Of a stretch of 64,000 nucleotides of DNA, positions 46,126 to 57,568 are shown piece after piece (positions within the stretch are counted from its first letter, which is position 1; each line of letters begins with the position of its first letter). The position numbers and the translations under genes were made by a program. The stretch is from Rattus norvegicus. Its lineage: Eukaryota > Chordata > Mammalia > Rodentia > Muridae. The DNA lies in the NCBI RefSeq assembly GCF_036323735.1, contig NC_086020.1, positions 126,319,710 through 126,383,709 on the forward strand. Reading direction: 5' to 3'. Under the pieces are notes generated by a model that saw only the letters and a program-made list of their open reading frames with translations, ran no database searches and was not told where the DNA came from.

Positions 46126-46221
46126 ATATCACATTTATAGCAGGCAGTCATGTTGGTCAACCTGTTTTGCCAACTCCATGGTCAAACAGGAAGGCAAGCG
46201 AACATGACACCAAATACCTTT

Positions 46222-46558
46222 TTTTTTTTAATTATTATTAACTTGAGTGTTTCTTATTTACATTTCAAGTGTTATTCCCTTTCCCGGTTTCCAGGCAAAC
46301 ATCCCCCTAATCCCTCCCTCTCCCCTTATTTATGGGTGTTCCCCTCCCCACCCTCCCCCCATTGCCGCCCTCCCCCCAACAATCTAGTTCACTGGGGGTT
46401 CAGTCTTAGCAGGACCCAGGGCTTCCCCTTCCACTGGTGCCCTTACTAGGATATTCATTGCTACCTATGAGGTCAGAGTCCAGGGTCAGTCCATGTATAG
46501 TCCTTAGGTAGTGGCTTAGTCCCTGGATGCTCTGGTTGCTTGGCATTGTTGTTCATAA
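46222..46558 (-). mobile_element. Young L1 3' end, antisense, perfect 16-bp TSD
   Basis: Poly(T), then TTCTTATTTACATTTCAAG, TTCCCTTTCCCGGTTTCC, the pyrimidine-rich 3'UTR and GATGCTCTGGTTGCTTGGC. The TSD GACACCAAATACCTTT is at 46206-46221 and 46559-46574. 5'-truncated at about 337 bp. Confidence 0.98.
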
Positions 46559-46574
46559 GACACCAAATACCTTT

Positions 46575-47255
46575 AAAGGACAATTCAGTGTCTTAAGCTT
46601 TCTGGAGACACTGAGAATTCTTGCCAGACCAGGACAAGGATAGTCAGTCAAGTCCAGTCCAGAGGCAGAAAGTGCAATGTCATTCAAAGAGAGAAAACCC
46701 AACAAAAAGGTGTGGGATGCATAGGTGATTAGGAGGATACAGAGGAACCAGAGCCATACAAATAATAACTGGAGGAAGTTACTACACTGGAAAATGCCTA
46801 GGTGTGGAGCTACAGACTCCAGTAGCTGGAGTTGCCTAGGAGGGCAAACTTTAGCATCTAAGGCAACCTCACCATGGGAATGTCATTGAGCTGAGACTGA
46901 ATCTCAAGGGAGTTCCACATTTCTCCCAAATCTGCCCTGGTACCCCAGCATGCTCATTCATCGCCAATAGCAGAACATGTGTGAGGGCCAGGCCTCAGAG
47001 CACAGGGAGCAATGAGAGGTTTCAAGGAGCCACAGTTAGCTGGGCCACTTGCCAGTTAAGCTTGGGGTACCCAGGAAAGAGAAGATACTCAGATATAGTT
47101 GAATTTCAAATAAAAAATAACTAACATTTTAGTTTATGTCTCAAATATAGCATAGGATATTTGTTGTCTAAACATAATCAGAATCTTTCCTGTTATTTGT
47201 TGTTTGTTTGTTTTTAATTTCCTCGGTCTAGCAATTCTAGTGACCTTCTTTCCAG
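46575..47255. other. Single-copy sequence
   Basis: Nothing recognised. Confidence 0.5.
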
Positions 47256-47314
47256 GTGACGGTCTGTAAGACGCTTCTGCGCGACCACACACTCCTTGGA
47301 CTCTGAGAAGAAAA
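47256..47314 (+). other. Candidate small exon (non-coding), unproven
   Basis: CCTTCTTTCCAG forms a good acceptor ending at 47255 and AAAAGTAAGAG a good donor at 47315. The 59-bp interval is locally CpG-rich (GACGG, GACGC, GCGCGACC) in a CpG-poor setting. All three frames contain a stop, so if real it would be UTR or lncRNA. Confidence 0.25.
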
Positions 47315-48458
47315 GTAAGAGTGGCTCCGCCTCTCCGGAGTTTTCTTCAGCATGCTTTCTTGACAATGCCTAACAGGGAGCTATTGGCAATATAGAAATG
47401 CAGATACAGGAAAGTGGATCTGGGTTCAGAAGAAACCTTAAGTTGGGTGGGAGATGGCAGCTTGGTGTTGTGCTAACTAATACTTCATAGCTTGATGGAT
47501 CTAAATGATTGCCCCAGGTCCCAGTCAGCTTATAAAGTGCTTAGGGATAAGTGGCTCTTGGCTTCGTGTGGTTTCAACCTGACCCCTAAACTTGCAAAAT
47601 TTATGGTTTGGTTGTTTATAGAAAGGTGTCATTGACCAATTGCTATCCATCATTTCAAGTTAATTCCATTAGAAAACAGCAGGATGAGGAAAGGTTGGCC
47701 TTTGGTCTTGATATTAGCTTCTGGAAACAAGAAGTGAGTTAGGATCTCCAAGTCATCACTGAGACCTGCGGAGGTATAGGAAAGAATATGCTTCCTTGTG
47801 CCATGGAGAAAAGGCTCTCATAAGCCTTGTCACCAAAGAAACAGATGCCAGTGAGCCCAGATCCCCAGTGGACTCTATTCATTTAGAAAAGGAAAGACCC
47901 ATGAAGGGGCATAAGATGTTAAACAAGAGGAGGACTCACCCTTGCCTATGATTTCCAGTTTATAAAATGTTCTCTTGATGTCTTTAGGATACCATATACT
48001 ACGGTCTCACAACTTGCAGCTTTATACCTGAAGTATTTATGGGTTTCTAGGTATATAAATATATAAAATAAGTATAGGAGTAAAATATTTCTCATCATGA
48101 ATCAGAATTTTATCTTAATGCAATTCTTTGGTAGACATATAATCCTACCAATTATTAAGATAAAAGAAAATGTACATACTGATGAGATGGGTTGCCTATT
48201 TTGGCTTACTAAATTAAATCTCAGCTAAATATTTGTTAACACACGAAGTGAGCAATTTCCATGTTTTTCAGAGTTGATCAATATTTTGATTTTATAATTG
48301 TCAATGATGAGAAAGCTATTTCCTATAAATATATAGTACAAAATGCCAGAAACATGTTTAGGGCCACGTTGGAAATTCTGTCCTTATCCCAAGCCAAAAT
48401 TTGTTGATTTTTTTAAAAATGAAACTGAAATTAGCAACTTGCAGAGCAATTTTGTATC
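47315..48458. other. Single-copy sequence, AT-rich to the right
   Basis: No repeat recognised. Confidence 0.5.
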
Positions 48459-48782
48459 TGTGTGTGTGTGCATGGACAGATGTATTTGTGTATGTATATA
48501 TGTGTTCAGGACAGAGGTTACCCTCTGGTGTTGTCCCTCAGGTACCATCGAGCTTGTTTTTTTAGACAGGGTTTCCCTGGTCTTGAACTCACCAAGTAGA
48601 CGAGGCTGTCAGGCCAGTGAGCTCCAGCCATATGCCTATTTCTGTCTCTTCAACACTGGGATTACAAACAAAAGCCCCATGTCCATCTTTTTAAATTGTT
48701 GATGCTGAGAATTAAACTCAGATCCTCAAGCTTGGTAGCAAAGCATTTTATCAACTGTACTGTTTCCCTAGTCCCCAAACAG
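48459..48782 (-). mobile_element. Composite B3-type SINE, antisense
   Basis: GGACAGAGGTTACCCTCTGG, AGACAGGGTTTCCCTGG, CAACACTGGGATTACAAAC, TGAGAATTAAACTCAGATCC and CAACTGTACTGTTTCCCTAG follow the antisense order. Confidence 0.75.
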
Positions 48783-49287
48783 CAATTTTGAAAAATCTAA
48801 CATTCTACACAATACACATCACACAATATGATCCCAAGATATACGACTATTTTGATTCTTACATGCTGAGGTCTGACAGCAGGAAACTATTAAAGATCTC
48901 TGTTTTCCATAATTAAACCATTATATTTCTATAAGCACAGGAAATTTTGTATGTACAGTAAAAACACTGCAAATTCGTAGCACCTAATCATCTCAAATCT
49001 GAGCTGAGGTGTTCTATGAAGTGTTTGTTGGTGGTGTGCTGTGTCACAGTATAGTATACACAGCAAGACTACCACAAAGTCACATAATACAACTCAGGAA
49101 CATACTGCCAGAAATACCTCACATTTGATGTACATTTGATTTTGAATTGCTGTTAGGCCGTTGTGCATTCAGAAAGCGTTTCCTGTTGCCAAGTTTTTCA
49201 CAGCTTCCGCATTCAGTTATGCTACCCTCATGGGATCACCACCCACAGCATAAGAAGCTGTTCACTGAAGCTGTGTAGAGTGGTGTC
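48783..49287. other. AT-rich single-copy sequence
   Basis: Nothing recognised. Confidence 0.5.
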
Positions 49288-49852
49288 CTAGTTAGGATTA
49301 CTATCACTATGATGAAACGCCATTTCCAGCATACACTTCCAGGTAACAGTCTGTCACTGGAGAAAACCAGGGCAGGAAATCAAGCAAGGCAGGGACCTGG
49401 AGGCTAAAGTTGATATGTGGAGGCTTAATCCAGCAGCATCATGACAGGGAGCATGGAGGCACAAAGGCACGTATGGCACTGGAGAATACAGTATGTAAGA
49501 GTCCTACATCTTGATCAACAGCAGAAAGAGAGAACTGGGCCTGGCATCTGCATCTGAAACTGGACATCCCAGCCCCAGTGACACACTTCCTTCAACAAGG
49601 CTACACATCCCAATCCTTCTTAAATAATGCCATCCCCTGATGACTAAGCGTTCAAACATATGAACCTATGAGGACCATTCTTTTTTTTTTCCAGATACAG
49701 AGACTTAATTCAATTTTAAAAGAAAATAAAGGTTTCAGACAAAGCTTTGACCCTATAACAAAGCAAACATGTCCAACTTTAAATCAAGTTGCAAAAGTAG
49801 CCAACTTCTACTTGTCAGATGAGGACCATTCTTATTTAAACTACCATAGGTA
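49288..49852 (-). mobile_element. ORR1-type MaLR LTR, antisense, with insert
   Basis: TGTCCTAGTTAGGATTACTA, GCAGGGACCTGGAGGC, GGGAGCATGGAGGCAC, GAGTCCTACATCTTGATC, AGTGACACACTTCC and GCGTTCAAACATATGAACC. A 136-bp insert interrupts the far end. Confidence 0.8.
49683..49818 (-). mobile_element. Short retroposed sequence with poly(A) and 15-bp TSD
   Basis: Poly(T) at the left (antisense A tail), then about 125 bp of unknown non-SINE sequence. The TSD ATGAGGACCATTCTT is at 49668-49682 and 49819-49833. Probably a 5'-truncated mRNA or non-coding RNA copy made by L1 machinery. I do not recognise the source. Confidence 0.85.
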
Positions 49853-49904
49853 GGGAGAGAAGGAGATGACTAGCCAATCTCAATATTCTTTAAACTAAGA
49901 TTAT

Positions 49905-50400
49905 TTGTATTAATTATTAGAGGTTTTCTTGCCTGTACATAGTATAATTTGAGCACGTTTACCCTTTGCTCCTCCCCTAACTCCTCCCAGATCCACCCCC
50001 TTCCCATTGCCTCCCAACTTTGGATCCTCCTTTCTGTTTTATAACCTACTCAGTCCTGTTTGTACTGCACATATAATCATGGGTGTGTGCTCATCCACTG
50101 GTACATGGTTGACCTACCTTTAAAGAAAATGAACTCTTCCCTCCTTGAGAAGTCATCAAATGTCGATAGCTCCTGAGTTAAGGGTGAGCACTCATGAGTC
50201 ACGTCTACCCCTACTCCATTCTAGAATGCTGTTGGTCTTGATCTTGGGCAACTTCATCTGTTATGATGTCCGGAGTACACTGGTCCTGTCATGACCAGAA
50301 GACACTGTTTCAAATCAGTCCTCATTGAACTCTGGCTCTTATGATCTTTCTACTTCCTCTTCTGTGATGCTCCCTGATCCTTGGGGAAGCTGTGTGATAT
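49905..50400 (-). mobile_element. L1 (Lx-type) 3' end, antisense
   Basis: CTCCTCCCAGATCCACCCCC, AACCTACTCAGTCCTG, TGATCTTGGGCAACTTCATC, ATGATCTTTCTACTTCCTC and CTTGGGGAAGCTGTGTGATAT. Confidence 0.8.
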
Positions 50401-50985
50401 TCATATTCCATTCATAAGTAAGCACTTCCTAGCACCTATCACCTGAACTTAGACTAGTCATGAATTCAATGAACTACCTTCAAAAGTTGCTTTGGCTGAC
50501 AAGCAGTATAGTCTGATCTATGCCTTCAAAAATATACTTATCACAGATTCATTCGAAAGATTAGCCCTTGAATGTAGCTAGTAGTTGGATTGGAGCTAAC
50601 ACTGATGCAAATGTATGCATGTATTTTCTCTAGGCCAAAAAGGCGTTTGGAGGGTTCGAAAGAGGCAAAGTGGGGGTGTGTAAAATATTTCAGGATCAGT
50701 AGAGGAAGGGTACTTAGTTTTCATCTTCCTTCACCTTTTCTGGCATGTGTGCCCACCCATGCTCTCTGCATTCAAGCACAAATGGTGCACACCAACCTTG
50801 CAGCTGTGAGCAGGTAGAAGGAAGAGTGGAGACTCCCAGCATTTTTGGTGAGGCTCATGTAATCCAAATGAATGAGAATAAAATAGAAACAGTTGAAGAG
50901 AAGACTCCTCTGATTCTACAGTAATTACTATTTTCCCTTCAAGGTTTTAAGACTAGAACGGCATCTCCTGCTAACTGCTTCCTGA
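50401..50985. other. Single-copy sequence
   Basis: Nothing recognised. Confidence 0.5.
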
Positions 50986-50989
50986 ATTA

Positions 50990-51465
50990 GCCACGTATTA
51001 CAACATGATAAATCCTCCCAAATTTAGTGGCTTAACAATAATAAACGTCCATTACCTCTGATACCTCCTATGAGCCATGTGTTCAGTCAGGAGAAGTTTG
51101 GAGAAGTAGTTCTGACTTTCATGAGACAAGAGGCAAGATATAGCTGAAACCTCCAGAGAAGGCTGTGGGGTAAGAAAACCCCCTTGCCAAGGGGCTCACA
51201 CACAGGATTTGGACTTGGGAGGAAGGATCGGGTTTTCCTCACAGACCTCTTTCAAGAGTGCTTGAGTGTTGTGACATGGCAGTAGCCATCTACAGGTTTG
51301 AAAGACAGTCAAAAACACTCCTTTCATGAGTTGCGCTGGCTGCATATTACTTAATTCTACCACATTCTTTTCATTAGAGGGCCTTGGCCAATCTTAGCTC
51401 AAATTCATGCATGGGGAAAGGAATTAGAGTCCATCTTTTGAAGGGACATCTTTTGTACACCTGAA
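50990..51465 (-). mobile_element. Ancient eutherian interspersed repeat, antisense, family unassigned
   Basis: TTTAGTGGCTTAACAATAAT at the left and TCTACCACATTC, ATTCATGCATGGGGAAAGG and AGTCCATCTTTTGAAGGG at the right match a repeat I associate with many mammals, but I cannot name the family with confidence. Confidence 0.5.
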
Positions 51466-51474
51466 CTGGATCCT

Positions 51475-51965
51475 GATGCCATATGAAAATGCCTGAGACT
51501 GGGTGTTTCATAAAAAAATAAGTTTGCTTCACACTGTTCTAGAGCCTGTAGGCCTAAACTGGAAGCACTGCCGTGTGATGATGAAGACCTTGTCTCTTCT
51601 TCTAAAGTAGTGCTAACTGCAGCACCTTGGCAGATGGATGTTATGTCTTCTCACACAGTGAGAAGAGACAGCCAGCCAAAAAGGGTCAATCTACTCTCTC
51701 AAGCCCTGTTTAATGACCCCAGAAAGCAGAGTCTCCTTACCATCTAATGACCTTTTTTTTTTTTTGGTTCTTTTTTTCGGAGCTGGGGACTGAACCCAGG
51801 GCCTTGCGCTTCCTAGGTAAGCGCTCTACCACTGAGCTAAATCCCCAGCCCCAGCCATCTAATGACCTTTAAAGACCTCACTTCTTCACACTATGGCACT
51901 GGAAATCAAGATTCAATATCAATTGCCAATTTTGGAGGAGACACAAACATTCAAGCCATAGCAAT
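51475..51965 (-). mobile_element. MLT1/MST-type MaLR LTR, antisense, split by ID
   Basis: ATGCCTGAGACTGGGTGTTTC, TGTTCTAGAGCCTGTAGGCC, CTCTCAAGCCCTGTTTAATGACCCC; after the ID, AAAGACCTCACTTCTTC and TTCAAGCCATAGCA. Confidence 0.75.
51756..51854 (-). mobile_element. ID SINE, antisense, near consensus, 16-bp TSD
   Basis: T-rich tail, CGGAGCTGGGGACTGAACCC, TAAGCGCTCTACCACTGAGC and CCCAGCCCC. The TSD CCATCTAATGACCTTT is at 51740-51755 and 51855-51870. Confidence 0.97.
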
Positions 51966-54479
51966 GTGTCAAAGATTTTGTGAACATATTTTTTAATGCT
52001 TGACTCACAAAAAGAGATTTTCTTCTTTCATGTGCCAAATGACTTTCATGTCCCCAACTTACTATACAGTGTCACAGGAATAAGGTTCCTGGAGACTGGC
52101 AATTCCAGCTACAAAGCCAACAAAAGCTGTCAGTACAGCCTGAGAGTTGTGAGGGTCCACAATGGTCACAGGTTGGAGAACCTGTCAGGTTTATGATTTG
52201 AGCAAACAATGAAGACAACACCAAAACATCCCAACACATTCAATCATCCAAGTTAGCTTCTTTGGATTTCCAATGCAAAGATGAGTCTTGAAATTGGGAA
52301 AGCCCAACCTACTTTCTACCATAATAAAAAAATAGATATATATCCAGAATCAGGAATGATGGCTTTGCCAATGAAATGGGAGCATCATTATAACCACACC
52401 ACAAACATGTCTGCCTCAAACCAAGGGAAGGAAAACCTGAGATGTGATTCCTGATGACTTTGATGACTTGTCACCTTGGGTGTGACAGTTCAACCTGGAG
52501 CCTTGATTAGTTTTGTGGCTGCTGTCAGTTTTGAATGACCTCCATGTCGTCTATCTTTCAAGTCTAGAGCAGTAACCATTATCTTCTAACTCTTGGTTTG
52601 ATTCTGGGCTCTCAAGCTTTCTTTGAATATGAGCTGAAATTGGCAGCCCACTTCAGAGGACAGCTCTCAGGAAGCTAGGCCAACTCTAGTCAGAAAGCAA
52701 AATACCGTGTCACCTTAATCTGCTACCTGGCTTCAGTGCCTTTCATCAGGAGTAGCGAGGAAAACACAAAACCCAATGCCCATTGCCCTCTTAAGAGAAA
52801 GGTGAGAAGTTGTAGGGTAGTCAGGGAGGAGAGGGTATGTCTTGGGGACTGTAAAGGAAGATGAAGTTCCTGCAGAGAAAGGCAGTCATGGTTACAAACA
52901 CATGAGCAACTACTAATAAAACCTGGGGCCTGGGAGAAATACCTAGGCCTTCGGTGTGAACTTAAGGGACAGGGTCAGAGAATCAGAAATCGGAGCACTG
53001 CTGCATGTACAAGAGCTTCCGAGTGTCAGGGGTCCAGAGGCATGTGCTCCCACTTGGCCTCTCACCTGAATTTGTTCTAGAAGAATAAAGATAGTGGAGA
53101 TCCCAGTTACATCAATCTTTTCCCTCCCCAGACTGATTTATAACTTTATACCATCTGTTGGTGTTAGCGGTGTGACCCTGGCTAATTAACTGCTCATAAA
53201 GGACTCTGCCTACAGCTGAAGCAGACAGTAATGGCAAGGACCCCATCATGTTCTCTAGCAGTTTCCACTCAGAAGAAATTAAGATTTCACCTGGATCTAA
53301 ACACGTGTTCATTCACTTGTGGCCAAACTCTTAGGGGTTCTTCCCTCTCTGAAAACCCTTGCATATGCTACTGTCTTTCAATAAAGGATTCTGGGCAAGC
53401 CCTTGTACCAAATATTCAGCAAAGATACTTTTACTTCTGATGGCTTTAGTTAAGAGGATCTTGGCTTTGTGCGGTTCATTTGTACTAGTAAGGGAACATG
53501 ATAGTGTTTTTTTAAATACAGTATAGGAAGGGGAGAGAAATTTAAAAACAAGAAGTGTTTTTTTCAGAGTAACTATTTCAACATGTGATTCAATGACCAT
53601 AAAAATCAAAGGACTTGATGCATGGTTGATACATGTGTAATCTCAGCAAATTCATTTCTTGAGTCTAACTTTCCTTAACTGTCCAGTTGGTGAGAAGTGT
53701 ATTGATTTTAGTTGCTGATCAGGCAATATTTATCGATGCCCATAAAGGTCTACCAAATGGTGTTCTGAGCATGGACATGAAATAACCAATCAAAGGGCAG
53801 CTGCCTATTATGTCACCATTGTCCTTCCTAACATTCTCACTCTGTTTCTCCTAGACCCACCCTTTGTGTCTCTTTCTACCCACCATCTCCCAGTATTTCC
53901 TAAGATCCTTTGAGGATCCAGTTTCACAGAGAGGGTTCTCCAGAGCCATCCAGATAGCCTCGCCTGTGCCCTCTGCTTTTTGACTGGTGGAGATCTGGAA
54001 ATGTATCCACAGGAGAAAACTAAGGCTCTTCCTGCAGAAGAGGTAAAGATTGTTTTTTTAACATATTTAGTTAGTCCCTTTTGCTTCTCAAAATAAACAT
54101 CTTTGTGCTCAGTAACAAGCTTTCCAAGATGTTACAAGGGGAAAGGAGACTCTTGCCAAAAACTTAAGCCCAGCCAGACAGGAATACGAAAATTTTGCTG
54201 CTTGCCTGTGGGAACACGTGACCAGGCAGGACTTTGGCATAAAAAGCTGTCATGTGTGCTTAAATAACCGCAGTAGAATCTTGGGGTGACTCGGGGTACA
54301 CAGGCACAGTGGGACTCACACAGCTTCTTTGATGGGTCCATTCAATGACAGCTCACAGCACACACTCAGCTATTTATAGAATGTTCAAATTCAACTAGAT
54401 AAACTTCGGTTTTGATAATTGGAGGGGTAGAAAAAGGCTTTCATCTCTTTCTTTCTCTCTTCTCCTGTTTCCAGTCCTA
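51966..54479. other. Longest repeat-free single-copy stretch (about 2.5 kb)
   Basis: I recognise no SINE, LTR or L1 here. 53860-54045 ends GAAGAGGTAAAG and begins after CCATCTCCCAG, but every frame is closed. A CACGTG E-box near 54215 is followed by CATAAAAAG near 54239. None of this is enough to call a gene or promoter. Confidence 0.5.
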
Positions 54480-54612
54480 ACACTTAAAAACTGCTTTAGG
54501 AAATCAGGTCCTAAGAGCCTGACCATAGTTTTACAGGACTGTGACCTTATATGAGACATCATCTTCTGGACAGCAACTACCTCTTCTGTAAAATAGTAAT
54601 AATAATGCTTTC
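54480..54612 (+). mobile_element. MIR relic
   Basis: The MIR-like 3' part CTACCTCTTCTGTAAAATAG followed by TAATAATAATGC. Confidence 0.5.
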
Positions 54613-54624
54613 TCAACCCCCACC

Positions 54625-54808
54625 ATGTTAGCTTTCCATCACTATAACGAATACTCAAGATAATACGTTTTCAAGGAAAAAGGTTAAATATGAGAGTAGT
54701 GGTATGCTCCTGTAATCCCAGCACAAGAGGATCACAAGTTCAAGGCCATCTTTAGTTAAAGCTAGTTCAAGCCATCCTGGGCTATAAGAGACCTTGTCTC
54801 CAAAAAAC

Positions 54809-54855
<47 letters not shown>

Positions 54856-55190
54856 ACATGCACACACAGGCATGCGTGAACAAAGGGAAAAGGTGTATTT
54901 TGACTCAGGACTAAAAGGATTGTAGTACGTGGTAATAGGCTTCAGTTTACGGTGAGGCACTGGCATCATGGTGAGAGCATGTTACAGAACAACCCTTCAC
55001 ACCATGAAGGAGAAAGAAAAGAGAAGAGGAAATGAGGAAATTAGAAAACAGGATCCCCAAATCCCTGTTGGAGGCATAGCTCCAATGACCTAAAGATTTC
55101 CGACATCTTAGAAATTCCCTACCTTTTAGTAGCCACCCAGTGTGGCTTCCAAGTATTTAATACATGGGTAAAAAAAGATGCCCAATAAAA
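54625..55190 (-). mobile_element. Old MaLR-type LTR, antisense, split by a SINE
   Basis: TTAGCTTTCCATCACTATAAC left of the SINE, then GGTGTATTTTGACTCAGG, GGCACTGGCATCATGGTG, CCAATGACCTAAAGATTTCC and TTTAATACATGGG to its right. Confidence 0.65.
54688..54870 (+). mobile_element. B4/B1-type SINE with CA tail
   Basis: GAGTAGTGGTATGCTCCTG, TGTAATCCCAGCACAAGAGG, GGGCTATAAGAGACCTTGTC and then (CA)n at 54810-54852. Confidence 0.85.
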
Positions 55191-56149
55191 CACTTTACAA
55201 GAATGTTGAGACAGTCCAATGGAATAACATCAGTGAGAACTCTTCGTATGTTGAATGGTGCCACGTAAAATACAAGTTATTTTTAATTATCCAAGGTCTC
55301 TCTTTGTCCTCATTTGCTTCCATGTTCTGTAGGGATCTTTGTCTTCTTTTTTAGCCCGAAATTATGAGTATTGTTCATGCTTAGTTTCTTACACATGAGC
55401 TGTCTATCGACCGCTCACATCTGTATCTATAGACAATCTACACACCATCTCATTCTGAGACCAATCTGTAGCCTTTAGTACAGCCTGATTTACACCAGCA
55501 CCTGTGTATGGAGGATTGGATAACTCTGGATCCTGTGCTTAAAATACAGGGCAGACCATCACATCTAAGCCTGTCACAACTGTCAGCTACATGATCCAGG
55601 TCTAGCTAAGCTGCTGCCACCAGAGCCATCCCAACCAGGAAGGCACCTCTGTTTCTGAGTTCAGATACATTGAGACACTTTGAGCTAAAAGATGAGACTT
55701 GATATTCTTTACTCCTGCCTTTGTGAATAAGACAGGAATCTCATCCTTTACTTAACCCCAAGTTTACTTGACTATTCCATTGCTGACGCCTCCATACCTG
55801 CTCCTTTCCCCAATCCAATACCTAATTTGAGGTTGAGGCACTGCAGGTCTTGGATTCCATGTTAGGCAGACAGCTGATTCCATTTATACTCACACAGTTT
55901 GACTATTAAGGTGATGAGCTGAGGCCCCCATAGCAACATGATTTACTACTTGTTCTAGAAAATTCTTGCCCAGGAAAATAAATTTGTACAGCAATAAATA
56001 ATTTCCCATCAGGAAACTCCTGAAAACCAATTTATTTGAACAATAAATCTGCTCATGTGGTCAAACAGCTTCTTCTCAGGACAACAGATTACTCACCTGA
56101 GCAATTGGTTTATTTATTAAACAACTGTCCACTTATCAAAAACTGTTTT
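55191..56149. other. Single-copy sequence
   Basis: About 950 bp, nothing recognised. Confidence 0.5.
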
Positions 56150-56188
56150 GAGAGTAAGCAGCGTAGCTCAATTGGTAGAGACCCTGTG
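56150..56188 (+). mobile_element. ID/B4-head stub cut by an LTR
   Basis: GCAGCGTAGCTCAATTGGTAG is a tRNA-like head that stops where the ORR1 begins. I did not find its continuation on the other side. Confidence 0.55.
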
Positions 56189-56514
56189 TCTTACTTAGGG
56201 TTTCCACTGCTGTGAAGAAACATCATGACCAAAGCAACTCTTATAAAGGACAACATTTAATTGTGGCTGACTTGCAGGTTCTGAAGTTCAGTCCATTATT
56301 ATCCAGCCCAGAAGTATGGCAGCGTCCTGGCAGACTTGGTGCTAGAGAAGGAGCTGAGAGTTCTACATCTTGATTCAACTGTAAACAGGAGAAGAGTGAC
56401 TTCTACTTTGCTAGGGGGAGGGTCTCATAGCCCACCCCCACAGTGACATGCTTTCTCCAACAAGGCCTCCTAATATTGCCACTTTCTGAGCCAAGCATAT
56501 TCAAACCACCACAA
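56189..56514 (-). mobile_element. ORR1-type MaLR LTR, antisense
   Basis: TGTCTTACTTAGGGTTTCC, GTGAAGAAACATCATGACC, ACAACATTTAATTGTGGC, GAGAGTTCTACATCTTG, CCACAGTGACATGC and AAACCACCACA. Full length. Confidence 0.92.
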
Positions 56515-56585
56515 CCTGTCATTTCTATATGTATTAACACCAAAGTTGTATAAGCATTCCCAACTTTTACAAGGTCCCCACTTTA

Positions 56586-56636
56586 TATATTTGGTTGTGA
56601 GCCTAGCCTTTAACGGCTGAGCCATCTCTCCAGCCC
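56586..56636 (-). mobile_element. Minimal tRNA-head SINE, antisense, 17-bp TSD
   Basis: Reads (minus) GGGCTGGAGAGATGGCTCAG then CCGTTAAAGGCTAGGCTCAC and a short A/T tail. The TSD ACAAGGTCCCCACTTTA is at 56569-56585 and 56637-56653. Only the B2-like head (about 50 bp) is present, yet the TSD is perfect, so it was mobilised in this short form. Confidence 0.9.
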
Positions 56637-56655
56637 ACAAGGTCCCCACTTTAAA

Positions 56656-57568
56656 CAACACACACACATACACACACATACACACACATACATACACACA
56701 CATACATACACACATACATACACACACATACACACACATAAACACACATAAACACACATACATACACATATACACATACATACACATACATACACACACA
56801 CACTCACATACATACATACATCCACATACACACATACATACACACATACATACATACACATACATACACACATACATACACACACACTCACATACATACA
56901 TAAACACACATACACACACATACACACACACATACACACACACTCACATACATACATACACCCACATACACACACACATAGACACACATACATACACACA
57001 CATACATACACACATACATACACATACATACACACATACATACACACACACTCACATACATACATAAACACACATACATACACATACACACACATACACA
57101 CACACATACACACACACTCACATACATACATACACCCACATACACACACACATAGACACACATACATACACACACATACATACACACATACATACACATA
57201 CATACACACACATACACACACATAAACACACATAAACACACATACATACATACATACACATACATACACATGCATACACACACACTCACATACATACATA
57301 CACATACACACATACATACACACATACATACATACACCCACATACACACATACATACACACACACTCACATACATACATAAACATACACACATACATACA
57401 CATGCATACACACACACTCACATACACACATACACACACATAAACACACATAAACACACATACATACATACACCCACATACACACATGCATACACACACA
57501 TACACACACATACATACACACATACACACACACTCACATACATACACACACATACACACACACACTCC
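56656..57568 (+). repeat. Large CA/CATA array with higher-order repeats
   Basis: About 910 bp of CACA and CATA steps with recurring landmarks CACTCACATAC, TAAACACACA, CACCCACATA and CATAGACACA. A block of at least 90 bp starting at 56943 recurs at 57117 (offset 174). The long Cys/Val/Tyr-rich minus frames are artefacts. Confidence 0.97.

Noticed and set aside
54210..54250. Promoter with E-box and TATA box
   Set aside because: The motifs are common by chance, and there is no CpG enrichment or downstream exon to support transcription. Kept only as part of the repeat-free interval finding.
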